A DNA stretch of 64,000 nucleotides from Lanius collurio (Eukaryota > Chordata > Aves > Passeriformes > Laniidae), in assembly GCA_020086605.1 (NCBI GenBank), contig JACBWW010000040.1, positions 5,536,729 through 5,600,728 of the forward strand, in the 5' to 3' direction. The notes below the pieces were generated by a model. The model had not been told where the DNA came from, did no database searches, and saw nothing but the letters and a program-made list of their open reading frames with translations. Shown piece after piece: positions 54,001 through 64,000 of the stretch (positions are counted from its first letter, which is position 1; each line of letters opens with the position of its first letter). The position numbers and the translations under genes are program-made.

Positions 54001-56300
54001 TAGACAAGTGCTACCTCAGAAGTAGCACCATATGTTCCTGTACTTCACCATGAAAGACAAAATGTCTGCAAAATTAAAAGCAATGAATTTTTCTAAAAGT
54101 TACTGCCACAAGAATTTAAAAAGATACACTTATTTCAAGTACCAAACAATCAGAGCAATCTAATTAGGAAGGAGATAATTAAAAGACTAACAGGTTGCTA
54201 AATCATGCTCAGGACACACAACCCGGTGTTTGCTCTGGTTTGTAATTAAGATTAAAATAGTAGCAGTACTAATGTCTCTTTAATCTCTGCCCAGGTCTGA
54301 AACATTAAACTGCACTCAGAGCACATTTCGGCTGAGAAGGGCCATTAAGGACTCGCTGCCTGGCCCGGCAGGAAGCTGCTCTAATTGCAGGAACTTTGTG
54401 CTCCCAAGCAGGGTTGTTCCCGCAGTCCTGTCAGCACATCTCCTTGGCCGGGGATGTCTCGGCTGTCACCCCGGGATGTCAAACCCCGGCTCCCCACGGG
54501 GTGCGCCCCACGGAGGCGCTTTGGAGCCCACACCGAAGCCTGAGCGGGGCCGTTCACAAACACTTCTCGAACCGACTCTGCTGCAGTGGCTTTGCACAGG
54601 AAACCTCCAGCTTTTGGCAGGCAGGGAGAACCTTTCCCCAGTGAACACTGCCCCGGCTTCACAGGACTTTAAGCAAACCTTTCAGCCTGCAGTGTCTGAC
54701 AGAGAGCAGCAGCCACCTACCTGCTGGAACGGAGTCTGCGGGCACTCAGCCAGCACAGCTCCAAAGCCCGAGTTCCTCCCTTCCACATCTGCCAAGTCAC
54801 AGATGTTCAGCCAAAGCCTCGTCGTGAAGATTTTTATCTGCTAAGCACCACTTCTCCCCCTTCCTGGCACAGTCACAACGTGCCACACTGCTGGTGGATG
54901 CTGAGGGCCGCATGACCATCTTGCCAAAATACTGTGTTCTCATTTTTTTTTTTAAGCTCAAGAATGTTCGTTTTCAAATTTTATTCTGATGGAAGATGAA
55001 TGCTCCTTTGGATTGCACCAGTTAGCAGCCTGAAATCCCCAGCAGAGAGCTGACCATGCCTCTGATTGGTACCAGCATCTTCATTTCCCAAATCAAGACA
55101 ACTACAGCTACACAACAGTAAAAATAGGCCATGAGAAACAAGACAGAAAACAGAGCTTCCTCTAGCAAAGCTATCACAGCCCTTCAGGTGTGAATTCATT
55201 GTAAGTCACTTCATGTGCCAGGACACCTTTAAGCAGCCCTGTAAATGCAAAAGGTACATTAACAGCTTCTAATAGGACTGCTGCACACACAAAAGAGAAT
55301 TTAAAAATAGCTTTGTTTCCCACTAGCACAATTCAGGAAATTCAGGAAGGAAGGAAACATTGCCTTAAAAGTTGATTTTGAAAGGAAACACATTGAAAAT
55401 GTTTGTCTCAAGCTGATTGTTCATAAAGGTGTTTTCTAGGCATGTGAATAACTCCAGCCCATGTTTTTACACCATGCTGAAAACAGACCAATCTAAGAAT
55501 AAAGCTGTTAGAAAACTGGCATGATGCAATGGAATAATCAGCAGCAAAACCTCAGGAAACATGCATTAGTTGGTGGCTGATTAATCCTGTCTTGTCTTTT
55601 GTTTAGCTCATGGCTCTTAATACACAGGTGATGATGACAAGGCTGGTAAATTGTTTCCAGAAGTGTTGGTAAGAGCTGCAAGTGGGAACCAGGCACTACT
55701 GGCAAGTGTAAGCATTTGCTCAGGGTAACAGCTCACCCACAGCTCTTTATACACGTCAAGGTCTCACCTTCATAAAGACATTTTTTCTGACTTGGCTGCC
55801 ACCAGGGGAGCATTCGCACATGTAAATTGATGTTCCACACATCGATGCTATCCCAGCCCACACACAGGAGCTCTCCAAGGCCAGAACTCAGTCAGTTAAT
55901 CCAGCTCAGCTCTCTGGGCAGAGCTGCTTTCTCTCCTCAGTCACACAAGACCAGTCCCAAACCCTCTGTAGGCTCAAACTCCAGCACTACAAGCTGGAGC
56001 AAGGACAGGACTTTCCAATGGCTTTCCACAGCAAGCGAGCAAAGGAAAACAACAACGCCCTCCTCTCACCTAGGTACCCCAGTCCCATCTCTGAGGTCAC
56101 AGACTTGCTCCGGACCTTTCAGAAGCTCACAGGACTCCATGGAACTCTGAAAGCTTCTGCAGCACAAACCAGAGCAGAAGGTTTGGCCCTGAGAAGGACA
56201 GACATACTGCAAAGGCAGTTTCCAGAAGAGGCATCAGTGTTGTTAATCAGATGATCAATATGTTAACAGATTTTCAGTCTTTCCCTCTGATGATGAATTC
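51062..56300 (-). other. CCDC85A long intron; no gene
   Basis: This stretch is mostly AT-rich intron without recognisable repeats. It contains the CpG-rich block 54329-54575 and a T-run near 54944. Confidence 0.6.
54329..54575. other. CpG-rich block in the long intron
   Basis: I count about 17 CpG in 247 bases (for example CCCCGGCTCC, GGTGCGCCCC, CCGAAGCC). Overlapping open frames on both strands reach 80-150 codons, explained by low stop-codon content. No splice-bordered known exon was recognised. Confidence 0.6.
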
Positions 56301-56414
56301 AGCACATAACACCAAGGTTGTGGGTTCAGTCCCCATACAGGCCATTTACTAAAGAGCTGGACTCGATGATCTTTGTGGGTGCCTTCCAACTCAGAATAAG
56401 CTGTGAATCTGTGA
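56301..56414 (+). mobile_element. TguSINE1-like SINE: tRNA-Ile-derived part plus CR1-type tail (5'-truncated)
   Basis: GCACATAACACCAAGG and TTGTGGGTTCAGTCCCCATA, then CAGGCCA, follow the 3' half of tRNA-Ile: anticodon stem, variable loop, T-arm with GGTTC box B, and acceptor end. Next come GAGCTGGACTCGATGATC, TTTGTGGGTGCCTTCCAACT, and a decayed CTGTGAATCTGTG terminus, which is the avian CR1 3' tail. That order is the published structure of songbird TguSINE1, which borrows CR1 machinery through its tail. The 5' half of the tRNA part (A box) is missing, so the copy is dead. Confidence 0.85.
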
Positions 56415-59400
56415 AAATAGATGTCACTTAGCATTTATTTTGCTGGCTTTCAGATCTGACACATACTTGGGTTTGGGCTTTTCAGCATTTGGCTTTGTGT
56501 TCAGAGGGAGAAGAGTTCTTCCCAACACGTACATAAAAACACGTTCACAAAAACAGAGCAAAACAGGATTCAAGGTCTGACTACCCCCAAATCTGACGAG
56601 CTCTCCTCAAAATCCCACAACTCCACACAGTCAGCCTCTAGCCCAGCTGATTGGTTTGCTCTCAGGGCACACATTCCATCTTATGGGTAAGAAACACAGG
56701 TGGAGCTGGACATGGACAGATCCACAGGTGACAAGCCAGCATCATGCCAAGCCAAGGTCTACAATCTCATCCACCCCTGGGTCTGAGCTGGCTCAAGCCC
56801 TCAATTAGAAGTTGAATCCTGAATTTAGATTGCTAAAGGGATGGTGCTCAGACACAGAACTGTACCCGCAATCAGTAGGGCAAAGAGCTACTTCCACCAA
56901 TAGCAAAGAGCTATTTACACCATTAAAATAGAGAAATCTATGTTTGCTGAAATTTCCCTCTTTTTGTTTGCAACAGATGTCTCTGGGTGTGGCTAAACTG
57001 AGACTGTGCTCAGCTGATGAGACTTCTGGAGCAGTGAAGAAACTCTCCCAAAAAACCCTTCCCACTGTGTTTCCACAGATATGATGGGACACAAATTTGG
57101 CACTTGGGCCCCATATCAATAGTTACATGAGCTGAGGAGCAAATCAAACAACTGGTTCAGTCACCAGCTAACTCCTGACACCGTGATGGGCAAAGCTACA
57201 GACCAGTGAGCCTCAGTGTTCGGCAGGAAAGTGCTCCTGGTTCCCTGGGAAACAGCATTTCCTAATAAACACAATGCAAACACTACCTGGATTTTTCTCA
57301 TTCCGGGGAGTAAAAACCCACTAGTAACTTTTATCTTTCACTACAGATCCTTTCCCAAGATTTTCCAGAGCCTCTTTACTGCCTGTGCATCATAACATGT
57401 TTCTGAGCAGCATTGCAAGAGCAAATAAATCAAAACCTAATAAAACTGGGGAGGTATTAAAAGTACTTAAATGTTAAATTTGAGAACAAGCATCAGCTGA
57501 CTGTATCTTTGCTGTCAACATCCTGTTTCCCCTGCAACAAGGAGAAGGAATATCCAAAAACCTTACAGCAGGTTTAAGTGACATGCAGGATTAATATCTA
57601 ACATCAACTGACTGAAAAACACATGTGCTAAGTGCAGCTCTACCAAGCACAAAGCAGACACAGCCAAGGTTTGCTGCATTTAAACTATAGATCTTTTCAG
57701 TGATAAATTCAACAGTATTTTGCTCTCAACACCAATTGAAACTGTTTCTCATTCAAACGTTTTTCACCAATCCTTCAAATATCCATTTTCCAAAGTGACA
57801 CTGGAATCAGCTGTCAGTTTTGTTAGTTGAAAAAATTAAATAAAATAAAAACACCATGAAACAGAAAAAGATGGAATAAAATATGTTGCCCAGGAAACTG
57901 GCTCCAGTGCTCCACATTTCCAGGTGGCAGTTGATAAGTAAATACATTTTAATCTGGATTGCTGTAGAGTTATCATGAAAGTGGGTCAAGCAAATCCTTT
58001 TATGCTGCATCTCCTTTTGGAGTTCCCCAGCCACCTTTTCAGGATTCCAGGGATACAGCAGGATGCATTAGCAGTATTTGTGATCAATATAAGAGCTGAA
58101 CACTCTGCAACTCATTCTTGAAAAATCCATGATGATGGAGTGACTTGACAGGATAAAACTCCAGGATCCAGGCTTCCCAGATGGTCTGATCCATCATTTC
58201 CATGTTGTCAGGGAATCCAGTGATTAATTTTTACCAGATTGGATACACTACTCAAAAAATCTTCCCATTTTATTATGTTCATGGAGAAGGTAAAACACAT
58301 AAATCCCAATGTCTTCATACTGAAATGAGGATTTAATAAAAACTTGGGATCTTTTGTTCTCATAGTTCTCCAAAATATTTGCACATGCTATAGTTGAAAG
58401 TGGTCACAATGTAGCATTCAGCAGTATGGACTGGAGTGTAGGCCAGGCATCAAATCCCAACAACAGGAATAAATGGAAGAGTTCTTAGCACCTGTACCTG
58501 GAGGAGACATATTTGGTATCTTCTGATGTTCAGTTAACACTGAAAAGCCTTTGGTCTCAGTGGTTGGAGAGCTGGTTAGGAAAAATCATTGTTGGAATGT
58601 TTTCTTGTCATGTTTTCTTTATGGACTTAGTGGCACCGTAAAAACCTAAAATTCAAAATTTAACTTCAGGTTACATGGATTTCTAAAAGGGGCCCAAGCA
58701 AACAAGATGAATGACAGTGACAGACAAGTGACTTCATTCAGAGCACTGCATGAGCACGGATATTTAAGCATCTTGTTCTGTCCAGGCATCCCATTTCAGT
58801 GCAAGTCGCGTGCCAACAAGGAGCAAAGTGCTCAATTCCTTGGAAGGATCCAAGTCAATTTTCAGGATCAGCCTGATAGGATTCATGTGTTTGTGCTCAA
58901 TATATTCATCTGCCTTCAGTGAAATGTTCATTTTGTTTCTCATAATCCAACTCTATTTTTAGAGGCTCATCTTAATGTCCTCAGTAATGTTTGCAGACCA
59001 CAAAAGTCATAAGATGGACTTTGAACATCATTAAAGTTCGTTCACTAAACAAACCAAAAACAGACTCAGAAGCCAAGAGGGGATGTGGGTCAGCAATCAA
59101 TGCTTTTCTCCAGGCTTATCTGCACTTGGCCTAAGTGGGAGCTTATCATGGAGTGATGAATCAGCCTTGTACCCTCTGCAGAAAGCACAGATATTTTTCT
59201 TTGAATCCAAGTCACAGCTACAGGCTCCACAGTTGATCAAGGCAAATTTTCACAGCTCGCAGGAGCTTAAAGAGATGCAGTGAAAGAAATCTAGTGAGTT
59301 TTGAGGTCAGACATTTGAAGGAGCTATCTCACTACTGATCAGATTAGAGATGTTTAATATTACAGGCATAAAGGCTCTAGAATAATTTGTGCAACCTTGA

Positions 59401-61198
59401 GGAAGTACCAAAATGGAGACCTTTATGAGACATTCCACACTGTTGGTTACCACATGGCTCACTGGCATTTTTCAGCTATGACACATCTTTTACTCTTGAC
59501 AGTGCTTGAACACTGCCGTGTTTCATTGGTCCAAATAGCCACTTAATTTACTATATGGACTTCTACAAACCAGTAAAGTTCACCTGAATAACGCAAATAA
59601 AAAAAATAAGGGGTAGAAGAAGCACATTCTTGCTGAATTACAAAGAGCTGCTGGCTTATTCACTTCCCATGAATGCTACAGAAACAATGCAAATATGTCT
59701 GAAATTTTGTAGCAGAAATGACAAGCAGAACTAAGACTATTTGTTATTCACAGGCTTTACAGAACTGTTCATCTTGAAGACAGCCTAGCTCAAGACAGCA
59801 GCTTTCCCATTCACAATCAATAAATTCACACACACTTCCACGCTGTGCACCAAATGCTCATGGACACAGATCACAATCCTGCCCCTTCTCTGTGTGCCTT
59901 GCAGAATTAAAAGCACTTAAAAAAAACAAATTTACAAGCCCACGTAATGCGCACAGAGTAAAATAGTTACTGCCTTTTTTTTTTTTTTAAGACAACTTTA
60001 GTTTATGTCCTTCACCCCCATGTTACACTTGTGTAATTCATTCCCTCTCAAACAGATTATTGTACTGCTTCCTGCATCAAGCAAAATTCCAAGCTATGTT
60101 TCAGGGCAAGCTGATCTTCAGAGACAACCCCTTAACCAGTGAAGAAGCACAGGCAGACAAGATTTACATCAAGATCATGACTTGAAGATAACTCTCAGTG
60201 CTCCCTCTGTAACTATATATCTGTGCATATGACAATATGACCCAAGATAAGCTGTGCTTCAGTTTACTAATTAAGACATGACTTGCTAGCTCAGAAGCCA
60301 ATGAATTTTCATTGCCAGAGTAATTTTCTTATGTACACAAGGCTTTATTATACCTCATTAAATACCCTATAATTTGGAATGCCTTGCTGTCCCTTACTCC
60401 TGTCAATATCCATGCACTTTGTGTGCGTGGCAGTACAAAACCTGAACCCCAGACTGCACTGACTGCCACGCTCTTCCCCAAGTCTTAACCCATTCATTTC
60501 CAACCCCTGCACAGCCTGCAACATCTCTCCATTGCTAACTTCATCATATAAATTTTAAAAAGTCAAAACATTAATAGGTGAACAGATGAGCCAAGACATT
60601 CTGACTGGCACACCATATTATACACTACAAGGCTTCATTTCTTAAACAAGCAGCACTCCCCCAAAATTATTGTAATATACTGACTGCATTGTAAGTGCCA
60701 GAGGTCAGAGAATTTTACAGTTTAATCACTGATGTTTCAAAACCCATATTTTACTGTTATTAACTCATAACACTAACCTCAAAAGCTGTGTGAAGAACTG
60801 ATACACGGGGGCCTGAGCTCGGGTTAAAGCAAGGACTCTAAGCAAGGACACAGACAGGGCTTTAATGTGAGGATTTGCCATTCTGGCACTAAGAAAAATA
60901 AAATAACACACAAATGTGCCCACTTCATGTCAGGCAGGCAACACTAACAGCCGTGCAAACTCCTGATAAGCTCTCTGAGGTAAAGGCAAATGGCTTACAC
61001 CTTGACCCTATCACCATGAAAAAGAAAAATGCTTCTCTGTTTCCTCTACGCACCAAACAAACTCCCACTCACTACTCAGAAAATAGATTGTTTTTCAAAA
61101 ATGCCTAATGAAATAAAAAAAGAACCAACAAAAGAAAGTTCAGTATGTCAGTCCCATCCCAGGGGTAGCAGCACTACAGTCAGAGGGTGGGAACAGGC
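56415..61198 (-). other. CCDC85A long intron; no gene
   Basis: This is AT-rich non-coding sequence. A T-run occurs at about 59976-59988. No repeat family or exon was recognised. Confidence 0.6.
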
Positions 61199-61517
61199 GC
61201 TGGCTTGCACCGTGTTTGTGGAGACACCATCGGTACCGGGGCTGAGATTGATCAGCAGCCCTGCCCTCCTGGAGCTCCGGAGGCTCCAGCAGACACTCCA
61301 AACGCGAGAGATGGCCACGCATCTCTAATTACGGAGCCAGCACGGCTCCTCCTCTCCAGCCCGGTTGAACGCTCGGGAGAGACGGGTACTGCTCACCGTG
61401 CTGCAGGGAGTCACCGCAGGGGGTTTGGCTGTGCCAACTGCGGGACAGCCCCAACTCTCTCCCACCTCATCGACAGCCCTCTCACGGACTAGCAGGCACC
61501 TTGCTCCCAGAGATACG
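61199..61517. other. CpG-rich block in the long intron (strongest of four)
   Basis: I count about 20 CpG in 319 bases, including CATCGGTACCGGGG, AACGCGAG and TGAACGCTCGGGAG. This is too short and too CpG-poor to be a typical housekeeping promoter island, but it stands out sharply from AT-rich surroundings. It could mark an alternative first exon of CCDC85A, an antisense transcript or an enhancer. No TATA box in good context was identified. Confidence 0.6.
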
Positions 61518-64000
61518 AGGTACACTGGTGATGGCTTAAAGGTAATGAATGTCTCTACTCCCTACTCTGCCTCTTGCTTCCATCAAAGAGCGGCTGAATT
61601 AAGTTCTCACTGCAAAAGAGAGTCGCCCGTGTAGGGGGATATGCAGCCTAAGGGAGAAAGGAAAAGACATAAAACTTGGAAGCAGAGACTTCCCAGAAGG
61701 TGTTGGGGTGTTCTCAGTCCTGCAGCAGGCGAGGCTGTGCAGCTGAGCCCCGCCTGCACATCCCACTGCAGCCAGCAGCGCCACAGCAGCAAAGAGCAAA
61801 CCCCTGCCCCCAGCACCTGCCTGCCACTTGGATCAGCCTCTGAACTGCGCAGGAATCAGTGCTGAGCATCCAGACAACCGTGTGAAATCAGGTCACTCTC
61901 TCCGTAAGGAGAGGCATCACTCTGCCATTAACATATCAAGAGTTTTGCTGGAAGGATGATCCACCACACACTAAAACATTCAAATCAAAACAAGTTTTGT
62001 CAGTGAAGTTAAGTACATGTAATTGTAAACCTCTCCCAAAAGTCCTATACAGTTTTCTAGTAGATTCATTGTTTTGATACTACAAAACACATTTTCAACA
62101 TGAAAAATCACTCCACAAAAAAATGAGTTGGGTAATAAATGCAGCATGCTGTAGTCACATCCATATTCACATCTCATGCCCCAGTTCTCTTACAGTGTGG
62201 AACAGCTAAAACCAATTTACAAGTTTGACATCAAACCTACAGAGTTCAACTGAAAGACTCTGATTGACAAAGTTTCAGAGCTTCACACTTCAAAAATAAA
62301 TACCTGAAATAAACACTAGGTCACTTCTTACTGGCAAGGAAAAGATTCTACCGATCCTTGTAGCCTTTGGTTACACTCTGAAAAGTAAGAAAAGCTGCCT
62401 CAGGCTCCAAGATGTGCAGTCGTGGGTGCCACCAGGAAAGGTCAAATCACACACAGAGCGCTGTACTGTGCCATTAATGACAGGCAGATTATTTGCATTT
62501 CAACTTAAGGAAACATAATGTGTAAGCAAACATACATTGAAGCATGACATCATCCCACTCTTTGGCCAGCAAAGGGAAGCTGCTTGCACAGAGAGGGTAT
62601 CAGTTAACTCTGGAACACTGCTGTGAGACTTTTTCTCTCTGGAGTCACACTGCAGTTTCCTCTTCTTACTCGGTGCAGTGTTTTCTAATTTCATTTTCCT
62701 TCTCACAAGTGCATTTATGAGAGAAAGTGCCCAAAATTTCAGCCGAGTCTCTGTTTAGCCTACAAACACCTTTGCTCAAGGAGAGGTGGTGCTGCATTTG
62801 TTCTCTAAGAGCCCTCACAGCTCCAGCAGTACAGGAGGTGTTAGTCAGCAGTTTGACTTCTCTTCATTAATAACCTCAGCAGGAAGCAAGAAGCACACAT
62901 GAAAGCCTTTGGATACCTTCCTTTCACACAAAAGTCAAAGCTCAGAGTAAAACAAAGGACTTCTTAAAATAGAAAGCTGAAAATAAATCACTTAGATTAA
63001 AAAACCAACACTTAGACTGCAAATGCTGGAAGTTGATCAATTTATAGAGGCACTTACACCCCAGATATCCGTGTCAGAGCTAAACTGTCGTGTATTCTTC
63101 TAGGTTGCATTAATGCTCTCTTCAAAATGTTTTTACTGCTGGTATTTTCTCATCTAATTTCCCCAATCTTTCTATTCCAAATACTTCTGTTCTCATTACC
63201 CAGAACATATAGGTGTGATTACAGCAAAAGACTGTTATCATGTTTTACTTGGTTAAAACCTCTAGAATTAAATACATATGTTTTCAATTAACAGGCACCA
63301 AGCCAAATATAGCTCTTCCATCACATTTTCTGTCACTCCTAAGGCTGAGGACACTCATTTCAGAAAAATATGTAGAAGAACCATGAAGTAGAGGGTTATT
63401 TCAAAGTGTTATAAATCTTATAAATGAAAGCTGACATGCCATACAAGAAAAAATACCAAGATCAAACCTTTGAGTATAGAAGATGAGAAGAATTATGAAA
63501 GGAAATGTTATCACCTCATCCTTTATTCCTTCAGCTGTGCCTGTGAGCGAGAGGCTGAGGTAACTTCCCGCATAGCTTAAAACATGCATGAAGCCCCAAT
63601 GATTAATGCATAAACACATCCTGCAAAGCAGCTACAGCTGCACATCACATTTCTGAAGGCATTGTAATATTACACTGCAACTGCTCTGACTGCAGCTCCA
63701 GTTTGTCAGGGACCTGCAAACTCTCTAATCCATCCCACACATCTTTACGTACAGCCCAAGTTCTGGGAGAGGCAACACCACCCTGTGGAATCCACTGCTT
63801 CCCTGTGGTCACCAAGTGCTGACAGGAGCACAAATCCAGGTTAATGGGAGCTCCTAGAAGCTCTCATTTCTCCAGGAATAGCTGGGCTGTTCACAAATAT
63901 GTTTCCAATTAGGAACACCAGTTCCAGGTAGAGAGCACAGCACTTTTTGAATGAGGTTTGACATCATGGAGAGGAATAACTTCTCCTCTCAAAAATGATT
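61518..64000 (-). other. CCDC85A long intron to window end; no gene
   Basis: This is AT-rich non-coding sequence with moderately GC-rich 61680-61860. No exon matching the expected upstream CCDC85A coding sequence is present, so the intron continues past the window. Confidence 0.55.

Overview
This is vertebrate nuclear DNA, almost certainly from a bird and probably a songbird. It is not microbial. There are no long genes, operons or ribosome-binding sites. One vertebrate gene can be read, broken into short exons by multi-kilobase introns with normal GT-AG borders. The interspersed repeats are of avian type: a CR1 LINE 3' end, and a SINE that joins a tRNA-Ile-like piece to a CR1-type tail, the arrangement described for songbird TguSINE1. 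Two faint MIR-like pieces are also present.

The gene is CCDC85A, a coiled-coil protein of the CCDC85/DIPA family, on the minus strand. Its last three coding exons are in the window. A 77-bp exon (20666-20742) ends the coiled coil. A 120-bp exon (11112-11231) encodes a polar linker. A 90-bp coding part (5380-5469) encodes the very conserved C-terminus and the TAA stop. The reading frame is continuous across all three. The 3' untranslated region runs from 5379 down to a probable distal poly(A) site near 3470, with a plausible proximal site near 4145. Positions 1-3469 are downstream flank.

Everything from 20743 to 64000 (43 kb) reads as one long upstream intron. The large 5' coding exon expected for CCDC85A is not seen and should lie beyond 64000. 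The intron holds the CR1 piece (24398-24440), the SINE (56301-56414), a striking near-perfect inverted repeat (26475-26639), a GGAC/GGAT microsatellite (about 51025), and two short CpG-rich blocks (34485-34702, 54329-54575). A third CpG-rich block lies at 61199-61517 and a fourth at 9796-10169.

Most open frames of 60-230 codons in the window are chance frames in non-coding DNA. I found no tRNA, rRNA, CRISPR array, intact transposon or complete virus. I found no convincing previously undescribed system. The best leads are the 26.5-kb palindrome, the uneven conservation of the CCDC85A linker exon, the alternative poly(A) sites and the intronic CpG-rich blocks.
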